51,982 nucleotides of DNA from Syntrophorhabdaceae bacterium (lineage in GTDB: Bacteria > Desulfobacterota > Syntrophorhabdia > Syntrophorhabdales > Syntrophorhabdaceae), in the NCBI GenBank assembly GCA_036504895.1, contig DASXUJ010000126.1, forward strand, positions 1 to 51,982, given 5' to 3'. Position numbers and translations under genes: made by a program. The notes under the pieces were generated by a model. That model ran no database searches. It saw only the letters and a program-made list of their open reading frames with translations, and was not told the DNA's origin. Positions within the stretch are counted from its first letter, which is position 1. Each line of letters begins with the position of its first letter. This document shows, one piece after another, positions 1 to 7,390 of this stretch.

Positions 1-2
1 TG

Positions 3-1043
3 GACCCGGAGATCATGAAGTGTGTCCTCAACGACATGATGGAGGAGGCCGGCGTGACCTTGTTTCTCCATTCCTGGGGCACGGAGCCGCTGGTCGAAGG
101 GAACGAAGTTCGCGGCGTGATTTTCGAGAGCAAGTCAGGGAGGCAAGCGATACTCTCCAAGGTCGTGATCGATACCACGGGTGACGGCGATCTCTTTGCA
201 TCGGCCGGCGCGCCCTTTGACGGGAATCTCGACCCGAAGGCCAGGATCTCGAGAATGGCCCTGGTTTTTCAGCTTGCAAACGTGGATACAAAGAAATTCA
301 GCAGGTTCATGACCGAGGAGAAAGAGCGCTATGGCGAGCTCATGTACGAACTCGAGGGTCTTGGAGGTTATTCGCTCATATTGCGCAGCCAGCGCAAAGA
401 CGTGGTCTGGGTCAATAACTATTTCCCCAAATGGGTACCCAATTACATGAAAAGCTTCGTAAAGGAGGCAGCCGGAGTCTCCTCGGGAAAGGGTATTCTC
501 AGCGCCCTCAGTTTTGAAGACCTCACCTGGGTGGAAGTCAATGCCAGGAAAGGCATGCTTATTACCTACAATTTCCTGAAAAAGCACGTGCCCGGTTACG
601 AAAAGAGCTTCATCATGAACGTCGCTCCCCAGATAGGGACCCGTGGGAGCAGGCGGTTGCTCGGAGAATATATGGTTACCGAAAAGGATGTACACACCGG
701 CGTGGTCCATGACGATACCATTGCATTGTGTCCTTCCATCGACGGAAACGTCTCGCAGGCTCACCCGCATATGTGCATCCCTTACCGCTCGTTAGTGCCG
801 CAGAAGATAGAGAACCTGCTCGTTGCCGGGCGCTCTTTTTCCTCGGATCTGGTCGCAAATGACGTGCTCAACATCATCCCCTTCTGCGTACAGATGGGGC
901 AAGCGGTCGGTACCGCGGCGGCCATGGCGGCAAAAGCGGGCGTAAGCCCCAGGGATATCGACATAAAAACGCTCCAGCGTCGACTGATCGACCAGGATGT
1001 GGTGCTTCCCCGGCAGATCGAGGACCGCGCGACAAACAGATGA
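3..1043 (+). CDS. FAD-dependent oxidoreductase, C-terminal part (cut by window start)
   Basis: The open frame runs in from the left edge without a stop, so the N-terminus with the FAD-binding GxGxxG is outside the window. The visible 346 residues have the features of the FAD_oxidored family (PF12831). These are an early Asp-Pro-Glu segment leading into a helix, a VIDTTGDGDL segment (the usual DATGDGD motif), and near the end LLVAGRSFSSD followed by the AxGTAAAMAAKAG helix, which closes the FAD site. Members are cytoplasmic flavoproteins of varied and mostly unknown substrate. The stop overlaps the start of a 2[4Fe-4S] ferredoxin by 4 nt (ATGA), so the two are translationally coupled and the ferredoxin is probably its electron partner. 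The substrate is unknown. Confidence 0.8.
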   Translation, partial: DPEIMKCVLNDMMEEAGVTLFLHSWGTEPLVEGNEVRGVIFESKSGRQAILSKVVIDTTGDGDLFASAGAPFDGNLDPKARISRMALVFQLANVDTKKFSRFMTEEKERYGELMYELEGLGGYSLILRSQRKDVVWVNNYFPKWVPNYMKSFVKEAAGVSSGKGILSALSFEDLTWVEVNARKGMLITYNFLKKHVPGYEKSFIMNVAPQIGTRGSRRLLGEYMVTEKDVHTGVVHDDTIALCPSIDGNVSQAHPHMCIPYRSLVPQKIENLLVAGRSFSSDLVANDVLNIIPFCVQMGQAVGTAAAMAAKAGVSPRDIDIKTLQRRLIDQDVVLPRQIEDRATNR

Positions 1044-1285
1044 AGGACCGGGTCGCGCTGGAAGTGAAGACGGAGATGTGCCTGGGGTGCGGGGCGTGCG
1101 CCGGCGTTTGTCCCCGCAGAGCCATCTGGTTTATGTGGGGACGGGCCAACATAAACCGGGCCCGCTGCGATCTCTGCTACCGCTGTCTGCCGGAATGCCC
1201 GGAAGCGGCGATCCGGGAGAAGATTCCTCCGGCGGCCGGGCAGGTCCCCAGCATGAAAGAAAAGAAGGGGGGCGGAGGAGGGTAG
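1040..1285 (+). CDS. 2[4Fe-4S] ferredoxin-like protein
   Basis: This 81-residue protein has two CxxCxxCxxxC clusters: C14, C17, C20, C24 and C43, C46, C49, C53. The second cluster is followed by Pro, as in bacterial 2[4Fe-4S] ferredoxins and ferredoxin-like subunits. It is probably a small cytoplasmic electron carrier. The start ATG overlaps the stop of the FAD oxidoreductase by 4 nt, which argues for dedicated electron transfer to or from that flavoprotein. The Gly/Lys-rich C-terminal tail looks disordered. A longer frame beginning near 997 in another register is only a shadow. Confidence 0.82.
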   Translation: MKDRVALEVKTEMCLGCGACAGVCPRRAIWFMWGRANINRARCDLCYRCLPECPEAAIREKIPPAAGQVPSMKEKKGGGGG

Positions 1286-1349
1286 GCATGTGCGACGTCT
1301 GAGTCCCCTTGAGCTTTTCGGACAAACAAAATCTACGAAGGAGTCTTTT

Positions 1350-2372
1350 ATGAAAAAAAATATCGGATTATCATGGATCGTTTTCGGCGTTCTCTTTTTG
1401 TCCTTTGCGTACCTGACCCCGGCTTACGGACAGGAAAAAGTGGTAAAGCTCAGGTATTCCAATTTCTTTCCGCCCATGCACCCCATCAGCAAGCTCGCGG
1501 AAGACTGGTGCAAAGAGGTGGAAAAGAGAACCAACGGGCGCGTGAAGGTCTCCTATTTTGCAGGAGCCACCCTGACCCCGCCCATGCAGACTTATGACAG
1601 CACGGTGAAAGGAATAGCCGACATCGGGCAGGCCCTTCTGGCATATGTGCCCGGCAGGCTGCCGCTTAGCGAAGTGCTGCAGCTTCCGCTGGGCGAAAAG
1701 AATGGGTATCAGGCAACAATGATGGCGAATGCGTATTATAAGAAGTTCCACCCGAAGGAGTTCGATGATGTAAAGGTGATGTACCTCCACGGTGCCGCCC
1801 CCGCCCTTTTCTATACAAAAAAGGTCATTTCGTCGATTGACGGGATAAAGGGCTTGAGAATAAAGGCGAGCGCGGACAGTGCACACATAGTATCCGCGGT
1901 GGGAGGGGCCCCAGTGACCCAGCCCATCACCGAGACCTACGACTCCCTGCAGAAGGGTCTCGTCGACGGCGTGGTGGGCCCCATAGAGACGCTCAAGGGC
2001 TGGAGGTTCGCGGAGGTCACAAAGGGGTCTCTCGAGAACTATGCTATTTCCTACATGACTTCCATGTTTGTGGTCATGAACAAAGGCAGGTGGAACTCGC
2101 TTTCAAAAGCCGACCAGGCGGCCATAGAAAAGATCAACGAAGAATGGATTGAAAAACAGGCAAAACTTTGGGTTGTCCTTGACGAGGAGGCGAAGGAGTA
2201 TTCAATAAAGAAAGGTATGACATGGGTCAAAGTGACAAAGGAAGAAGAAGCGAGGACGGCCGAGAAGATGCAGTCCGTAAGGGATAGATACGTCCGGGAG
2301 ATGAAGGCGAAAGGACTGCCGGGCGACGAAGCGGTGAAGTTCTGTTTGGACTATATAAAGACGCACCCGTAA
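1350..2372 (+). CDS. TRAP transporter substrate-binding protein, DctP family (orphan)
   Basis: The product is about 340 aa with a Sec signal peptide (Lys-Lys followed by a hydrophobic stretch to about residue 26, cleavage near AYG-Q) and a DctP fold. Family signs are KLRYSNFFPPMHPIS at the mature N-terminus, a central GLRIKAS segment, PITETYDSLQKGLVDG and the C-terminal helices. These proteins bind organic acids in the periplasm and deliver them to DctQ/DctM membrane subunits. I chose the ATG at 1350 because AAGGAG at 1338-1343 sits 6 nt upstream and the signal peptide starts there; an in-frame start at 1290 would add 20 non-signal residues. No DctQ or DctM gene lies next to it, so the partner must be encoded elsewhere. 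A terminator-like hairpin follows. Confidence 0.85.
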   Translation: MKKNIGLSWIVFGVLFLSFAYLTPAYGQEKVVKLRYSNFFPPMHPISKLAEDWCKEVEKRTNGRVKVSYFAGATLTPPMQTYDSTVKGIADIGQALLAYVPGRLPLSEVLQLPLGEKNGYQATMMANAYYKKFHPKEFDDVKVMYLHGAAPALFYTKKVISSIDGIKGLRIKASADSAHIVSAVGGAPVTQPITETYDSLQKGLVDGVVGPIETLKGWRFAEVTKGSLENYAISYMTSMFVVMNKGRWNSLSKADQAAIEKINEEWIEKQAKLWVVLDEEAKEYSIKKGMTWVKVTKEEEARTAEKMQSVRDRYVREMKAKGLPGDEAVKFCLDYIKTHP

Positions 2373-2385
2373 GCGTCAACGGACA

Positions 2386-2420
2386 GAAGGGCCGGGCGCC
2401 GATGAGGAGGCCGGCCCTTC
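2386..2420 (+). terminator. Terminator-like hairpin after the DctP gene
   Basis: A perfect 10-bp stem (2386-2395 with 2411-2420) encloses a 15-nt loop and is followed by a pyrimidine-rich tract (CTCCTCTCCTCTTTCT). It lies 14 nt after the DctP stop. The tail is not a pure T run, so intrinsic termination is likely but not certain. Confidence 0.55.
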
Positions 2421-2546
2421 CTCCTCTCCTCTTTCTGCATAATTGTCGACGGGACCACCCTCAGATATTCCATCACGATAATCTTGCTACGGGAGACAGG
2501 TATGGATAGACCGCATATAAGAAAACGTCAGAAATAAGGAGAAAAT

Positions 2547-4610
2547 ATGTCGAGCGATAGAGCGGTACGATCCATATGCGGATTTTGCCATTCAAATTGC
2601 GGGATCAAGGTCTATGTGAGAGACGGAAAAGTTCTTCGCGTGGAGGGCGATCCGGACCATCCCGTCAACAAAGGCTATCTCTGTCCCAAGGCTCGGGCGA
2701 TAAAGCCGATGCTGGAATCGGAGCAGCGGCTGAAATTTCCCCTTAGAAGAACAAAGGGAGGATTCGCCAGAATATCCTGGGATGAGGCGCTCGATTTCGC
2801 AGCGGAAAAGCTTTCGACGGTTAAGGGAAAATATGGCCCCCAAGCCCTCGTCCATATGGGAGGAGCGCCTGTCAGCTACGGAGGAAGGGATGGTTTTGTG
2901 CAGTTCATGGGCGTCTACGGCTCTCCCAACCTCTCGGGAGCCGCCAATCTCTGCGCCATTCCCAGACAGGTGGCTTTCGTTCAGGCTTTCGGCGGAAGAC
3001 CTGAACCGGACTATGAACATACGCGATTGGCTGTGTTCTGGGCTTCAAACCCGGTCAATACCACTCGTTTCAGCAACTATGCGGCCTACGATGGTTTGCA
3101 CGAAATCGTGCCCCGATTGAAGAAGAGAGGGGTAAAGATTATTGTCGTGGATCCGGTCCGGTCTGAAACCGCCTCTTTGGCGGACGAATGGATCCGTCCC
3201 AATATAGGAACCGATCCCGCTTTGGGGCTCTCCATGGTTCATGCCATAATCGAAGAAGACATCTGGGATGAAGAATTCGTGAAAAAATGGGTCTCCGGCT
3301 TTGATGCGATCAGAAAACATGTAGAGACCATGTCGCCGGAATGGGCGGAAGGAATTACATCCGTCCCCGCGGAGCGCATCCGCGAATTCGCCCGTCTTTA
3401 TGCGAAGACCGATGGGGCGCTCATTTGTGAGGGAAACGGGCTGGACATGCACACGAACGGCGTGGATGCGGTGAGGGTCATTTGCATGCTGATAGCCCTC
3501 ACCGGTAATTTCGACGCGCCCGGTGGCAATGTCCTCTACTCGATTGTCCCCCAAAGCGTCCTGCCTACCGTGAAATCGGGCAAAGAGATGTTGGGCCGGC
3601 AGGAGTTCCCCCTCTTCCCCGTGAGTACATTCCCTGCCGTCAAGGAGGCGCTACTCGGTGAAGGGACCGACCGTCCAAGGGCCATGATCGTCCACCACGC
3701 CAACCCGGTGTTGGTGCAGGCCAATCAAAACCGTACAGTGGATGCCTTCAGGAAATTGGATTTCCTGATGGTCCTGGATATATTTCCCACGGCCACCACC
3801 GAAATGGCCGACCTTATTCTGCCGGCAGCGGCAGACTTGGAGGCGGTCGATTACAGGGCCTATTCCAGCAGTAAAGGAGGGTTCGTCGCCCTTCGGGAGA
3901 AGGTTTCCGAACCTCTCGGGGAATCGCGGTCCATCTTCGAGATCGAGTACGATCTGGCAAAAAAAATGGGTATCGAGGCCGACTATCCCTTTCATAACGC
4001 AGAGGAATGGATAGATTTTGAGCTCAAGCCCGCGAATGTGACACTCCGTGATCTGAGGGCAAATCAAATCATCTACGTCTCGCCACCTGTAGTGTATAGG
4101 AAGTACGAAAAGGGAGGCTTCAAGACGCCCTCGGGCCTCGTTGAATGCTGCTCCTCCAGGTTCGAAGATGGGCACTATGGCGCCCTTCCGGGTTACGAAT
4201 ACCCGAAGGAGTCTCACATTACGAACCCTGAATTATGGGCCAAATACCCCCTTTCGGGGACGACCAGGAGGCCCGCCGAGTTCGTTCACACAAAGCTGGT
4301 GAACCTCCTTGCCCCGAAGAAAGGCTACGCCGAGCCCGTTCTCATGCTCCATCCTTCGGATGCGGAGGCCAGGGGAATAGGGGACGGAGAACGAACAGAG
4401 GTCGAATCTCCCCGGGGAAAGATTAACGCAAGGGCCCTTCTCACTGAAAACCTGGGGCCCGGTCTCATTTCCATCGACTTCGGGTGGGGAAATCCGACAG
4501 ACAAGGGCGCCGGCGTGAATCAGCTTACCCGTGACGACGTGTGGGACCCTGTCTCCGGCGGATACCCCAATAGGCTTTTCCTCTGTGAAATAAGGAAGGT
4601 TCCGCTGTAG
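2547..4610 (+). CDS. Molybdopterin-dependent oxidoreductase, DMSO reductase family
   Basis: This 687-residue protein has an N-terminal Molybdop_Fe4S4 domain (C11, C14, C18, C46). The central molybdopterin oxidoreductase domain follows (about 60-500), with HANPVLVQANQN and MVLDIFPTATTEMADLILPAA as pterin-binding landmarks. A molydop_binding beta-barrel closes the protein (about 560-680). C136, in ANLCAIPR, lies where family members carry the Mo ligand and is a candidate for it. No Tat signal is visible, so it is probably cytoplasmic. There is no adjacent FeS or membrane-anchor subunit, so the partner and substrate are unknown. Single-subunit relatives include formate dehydrogenase-like and hydroxylase/dehydrogenase enzymes. 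The start has AAGGAG at 2536-2541, 5 nt upstream. The gene sits alone between intergenic stretches of about 175 and 270 nt. Confidence 0.85.
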   Translation: MSSDRAVRSICGFCHSNCGIKVYVRDGKVLRVEGDPDHPVNKGYLCPKARAIKPMLESEQRLKFPLRRTKGGFARISWDEALDFAAEKLSTVKGKYGPQALVHMGGAPVSYGGRDGFVQFMGVYGSPNLSGAANLCAIPRQVAFVQAFGGRPEPDYEHTRLAVFWASNPVNTTRFSNYAAYDGLHEIVPRLKKRGVKIIVVDPVRSETASLADEWIRPNIGTDPALGLSMVHAIIEEDIWDEEFVKKWVSGFDAIRKHVETMSPEWAEGITSVPAERIREFARLYAKTDGALICEGNGLDMHTNGVDAVRVICMLIALTGNFDAPGGNVLYSIVPQSVLPTVKSGKEMLGRQEFPLFPVSTFPAVKEALLGEGTDRPRAMIVHHANPVLVQANQNRTVDAFRKLDFLMVLDIFPTATTEMADLILPAAADLEAVDYRAYSSSKGGFVALREKVSEPLGESRSIFEIEYDLAKKMGIEADYPFHNAEEWIDFELKPANVTLRDLRANQIIYVSPPVVYRKYEKGGFKTPSGLVECCSSRFEDGHYGALPGYEYPKESHITNPELWAKYPLSGTTRRPAEFVHTKLVNLLAPKKGYAEPVLMLHPSDAEARGIGDGERTEVESPRGKINARALLTENLGPGLISIDFGWGNPTDKGAGVNQLTRDDVWDPVSGGYPNRLFLCEIRKVPL

Positions 4611-4787
4611 AGTTTTGGATCGGCCCGGCCTTGCCCGAAGACTTCCCGCACTGCTTCTTTGGCCGCGGAGGTTACCGAATATAAAGGTGCCTTCTATAAT
4701 AGAAAGAAACAGCCGTGATGTATATCCCCTGCGCATACGGAAAAAAGTGTGCCCGTGAGATTGGGGCGTGATATATTGGTAACTATT

Positions 4788-4867
4788 AGGCCATCAGGGG
4801 TCAGCCTCGAACCGATGGCCTGTCCGCGATGCAGGAGTCGTTGTGAGTTGTAAAAGAAGCATCGCGG
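4788..4867 (+). promoter_or_regulatory. Two consecutive hairpins in the leader of the DUF1847 gene
   Basis: Hairpin 1 pairs 4788-4795 with 4814-4821 (8 bp, 18-nt loop). Hairpin 2 pairs 4824-4832 with 4859-4867 (9 bp perfect, 26-nt loop). Hairpin 2 ends 4 nt before the AAGGAG ribosome-binding site at 4871. Such a leader could control translation or be an uncharacterised cis-regulatory RNA. I match it to no known riboswitch. The upstream GTG at 4843 lies in the second loop, which argues against its use as the start. Confidence 0.4.
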
Positions 4868-4881
4868 AAAAAGGAGAGCAA

Positions 4882-5565
4882 ATGAAGAAGGGCAGTGAGG
4901 CCGAGTGCGCCAGTTGTGCGGTAATTGAAGGGGAGCGGGCCTGCATGGTCCCCGGGGGCAAGGCGGGAAAAGGATGTCCTACCGTGGGCAGGAAGAAGCT
5001 TCTTAAAAAGGCGCTCGAAGAGTACAAAACCGATGATCTGAAGGAGTTTGCCCGCCTGGCATCGGTGCAGGAGGGAGAGTGTTACTCCGGGCGGGACAGG
5101 CAGCCCTTTGTGATGCATCCGGTTAAACCGAGAATTGTGGAAACCATGGAATTCGCGAAAAAGATGGGATACGTGAGACTGGGCCTCGTATTTTGCGGCG
5201 GACTGGCGAATGAAGCGGCGGCGGTGGCCCGGATCTTTGAAAACCATGGCTTCACGGTAGTATCGGTGGTGTGCAAGGCAGGCGCAGTCCCGAAGGAAGA
5301 AATAGGGTTGAAGGACAAGGAGAAGGTGCACTGGGGCGAGCACGAGTCCATGTGCAATCCCATATTCCAGGCAATGGTTCTCAACGAGGGGAAAACGGAT
5401 TTTAATGTGCTCTTAGGGCTTTGCGTGGGACACGACTCCATGTATTTCAAGTTTGCCGAGGCGCCAACGACGGTACTTGCCGTGAAGGACCGCGTTACCG
5501 GCCACAATCCCTTATCGGCCATTTACCTTTCGGACAAATATTACTCATGGGTAATGGAGCCATAA
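4882..5565 (+). CDS. DUF1847 family metal-binding-type protein
   Basis: This 227-residue protein has an N-terminal cysteine cluster (C9, C12, C21, C32) resembling a zinc- or FeS-binding knuckle. An alpha/beta domain with further conserved Cys and His follows, including VFCGGLANEAA, VVCKAG, MCNPIFQA and LGLCVGHDS. This is the pattern of DUF1847, a family common in anaerobes and of unknown function. The ATG at 4882 is preferred over an in-frame GTG at 4843 because AAGGAG at 4871-4876 is correctly spaced and the GTG lies inside a hairpin loop. The repeated cysteines suggest metal binding; the biochemical role is unknown. It is monocistronic as far as can be seen. Confidence 0.8.
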   Translation: MKKGSEAECASCAVIEGERACMVPGGKAGKGCPTVGRKKLLKKALEEYKTDDLKEFARLASVQEGECYSGRDRQPFVMHPVKPRIVETMEFAKKMGYVRLGLVFCGGLANEAAAVARIFENHGFTVVSVVCKAGAVPKEEIGLKDKEKVHWGEHESMCNPIFQAMVLNEGKTDFNVLLGLCVGHDSMYFKFAEAPTTVLAVKDRVTGHNPLSAIYLSDKYYSWVMEP

Positions 5566-5657
5566 ACCGGTTCAAGGTCGAATCGGATCAACATCTGCCC
5601 TGAGCCATGGCCACTTCGATCACGGGGGTCCAATGGTTACCCTTTGCCTTCTCCGCT

Positions 5658-5670
5658 GCCATTATGGCAA
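5658..5670. promoter_or_regulatory. Short palindrome, possible operator
   Basis: TGCCATTATGGCA is a perfect inverted repeat around one central base. It lies 17 nt upstream of the -35-like TTGACA at 5687 and about 65 nt before the regulator start, a reasonable place for autoregulatory binding. No binding protein can be named from sequence. Confidence 0.3.
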
Positions 5671-5686
5671 AAAATTGTTGTCTATT

Positions 5687-5714
5687 TGACATCAACGTGC
5701 TAACTTCTAGTAAT
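5687..5714 (+). promoter_or_regulatory. Candidate sigma-70 promoter for the XylR/V4R regulator
   Basis: A perfect TTGACA (5687-5692) is followed after 16 nt by TAGTAA (5709-5714), a fair -10. The regulator ATG at 5734 is about 20 nt downstream. The short leader contains GGAG at 5716-5719, rather far from the ATG. Confidence 0.4.
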
Positions 5715-5733
5715 GGAGTGAGCGCGCGACCGA

Positions 5734-7341
5734 ATGGAGAATACACAGACATTTGACTTACGGAGCCTCCTTTCCTTTAATCCCGAAGGAGGTATTATCA
5801 AGTTCATGGGGCATCGTGTGCTTCTCTTCGACGCCGTTGCCATGGGCCTTTTGCGCCGCGAGCTTTTCGACAGACTCGGCGTATCGGCCGCACGGAACGT
5901 CCTCACCCGCCTGGGATACGCCCACGGCTGGCTGGCCGCCGACCATCTGAGCGCGGAGTGGCCGGACCTGTTGGGAGACCCGCGGTTCGGACCGGCCCTT
6001 CACATGCTGCAGGGATTGGTCAGTATTAGTGAATTCAATTTTAACGTGGGCAATGAGCTCCATCACACGACGTGTACATGGCATGACTCCTATGAGGCGG
6101 AGCAGCACGTGCTTCAATTCGGTATATCGACTGAGCCCGTGTGCTGGACACTGACCGGGTTCATAAGTGGCTACACCAGCCGGGCGCTGGGCCGGGAGTT
6201 GTATTGCATCGAGCACAAGTGCGTCGGAAAAGGCGATGCCTATTGTTCCGTTGAAGCCAGACTTATTGAAGACTGGGGTCCGGAGATTCACGATCATCTG
6301 CCTTTTTTCCGGGAAAAAACTATTGATGGCATCCTCGAGGATGTGACGGCAAAGCTTCGCAAGGCCGAGCGACGCCTGATTCAGTTGAAGAAGACTCTCG
6401 ACACCGACATCTATTCATCGGGCATAATCGCAAACAGCTCGGTGATGCGGGATACCCTGAGCCTTGCGAAGCGTGCGGCAAAGGTGGACTCGTTTGTGAT
6501 GCTGACCGGGGAAACCGGAAGCGGGAAGGAATTGATCGCCCGTCTCATCCACGACGAATCTGCCCGATCGTCACGACCTTTCGTCTCGGCGAGCTGCAGT
6601 GCGGTCTCGCCTTCTCTTTTAGAGAGCGAGTTTTTCGGGCATGCCAGGGGGGCCTTCCCCGGTGCGGATCGCGACCGGGCAGGCCTGTTCGAAGGCCCAA
6701 GGGGAGGAACGGTCTTCATCGAAAAAATTGAGGAGATGCCCTTCGAGATGCAGGCGAAACTCCTCAGGGTGATTCAGGAGGGGAGCGTGTGCCGGGTCGG
6801 GGAAGCCATTTCGCGGCCGGTCGATTTCAGGATCATTGCCGCGTCAAACCGCGATCTGGAGGAGGACGTCAAGTCCGGGCGTTTCCGTTCGGACCTGTAT
6901 TACCGGCTTTGCGTGATCGGGCTGACGATGCCGCCGCTACGTCAGCGTGTGGAAGACATATTGCCCCTCGCGCGTTTTTTTCTTGCCATGATGAATAAGG
7001 GATCGGGGCGCGGGGTCAAAGGGTTTTCGCCTGCCGCGGTGGAGTGTCTGCTCCGCCATGACTGGCCGGGCAACGTGCGGGAGCTTCAGAATGTCGTCGA
7101 AAGGGCGGTTGCCCTCTGCGCCGGCACGCGTGTCGAACTGGAGGACCTTCCCCATGGTCTAAGAAAGCCTTCTTTCAGACCCGTGGTGCACGATGACATC
7201 AGGCCGCTCCGTGAGATTGAGCGCAAGTATGTCCTGGCAGTCTTCGAACTGGCCAAGGGCGACAAGAAGTTGGCGGCGACTAAGCTGGACATAGGGTTGA
7301 GAACCCTTTATCGCAAGCTCGAGGAATACGGAGTGCGATAA
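5734..7341 (+). CDS. Sigma-54-type transcriptional regulator with XylR_N and V4R sensor domains, altered ATPase motifs
   Basis: This 535-residue protein follows the XylR/DmpR plan. It has an XylR_N domain (about 10-90) and a V4R domain (about 110-175) with conserved cysteines C159-type IEHKC and YC. A linker coiled coil (about 200-222), an AAA+ sigma-54 interaction domain (about 228-450) and a Fis-type HTH (about 500-535) follow. The sensor part normally binds small aromatic effectors. Walker A is normal (G259-ETGSGK-E266) and the Arg-finger region (GRFRSDLYYRL) is intact. Two hallmark motifs are changed: GAFTGA reads GAFPGA (Pro309), and the Walker B Asp-Glu reads Glu330-Lys331. In family members these residues contact sigma-54 and drive ATP hydrolysis, so classical activation may be impaired. 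It probably regulates the downstream flavoprotein gene 49 nt away; no clear -24/-12 site was found there. Confidence 0.88.
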   Translation: MENTQTFDLRSLLSFNPEGGIIKFMGHRVLLFDAVAMGLLRRELFDRLGVSAARNVLTRLGYAHGWLAADHLSAEWPDLLGDPRFGPALHMLQGLVSISEFNFNVGNELHHTTCTWHDSYEAEQHVLQFGISTEPVCWTLTGFISGYTSRALGRELYCIEHKCVGKGDAYCSVEARLIEDWGPEIHDHLPFFREKTIDGILEDVTAKLRKAERRLIQLKKTLDTDIYSSGIIANSSVMRDTLSLAKRAAKVDSFVMLTGETGSGKELIARLIHDESARSSRPFVSASCSAVSPSLLESEFFGHARGAFPGADRDRAGLFEGPRGGTVFIEKIEEMPFEMQAKLLRVIQEGSVCRVGEAISRPVDFRIIAASNRDLEEDVKSGRFRSDLYYRLCVIGLTMPPLRQRVEDILPLARFFLAMMNKGSGRGVKGFSPAAVECLLRHDWPGNVRELQNVVERAVALCAGTRVELEDLPHGLRKPSFRPVVHDDIRPLREIERKYVLAVFELAKGDKKLAATKLDIGLRTLYRKLEEYGVR

Positions 7342-7390
7342 ACGCGTACCAGCCTGGATTTGGTTGGATCTAAATATCTGGAGGGATTTC

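Noticed and set aside
135-770. Long antisense frames opposite the FAD oxidoreductase and many other genes
   Set aside because: They lie fully inside genes with clear family features on the other strand and have no ribosome-binding sites or recognisable motifs; they are typical of GC-rich coding DNA.
4843-4881. Earlier GTG start for the DUF1847 protein
   Set aside because: The GTG is inside the loop of a 9-bp hairpin and has no ribosome-binding site, whereas the ATG at 4882 has a well-spaced AAGGAG.
5665-5690. Possible -24/-12 promoter before the XylR/V4R regulator
   Set aside because: TGGCA is present but the -12 GC is not at the right spacing; the sigma-70-like TTGACA nearby is better.
7342-7390. 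Search for a sigma-54 promoter before the flavoprotein gene
   Set aside because: Only 49 nt are available and no GG-N10-GC pair was seen; the gene may be read through from the regulator.
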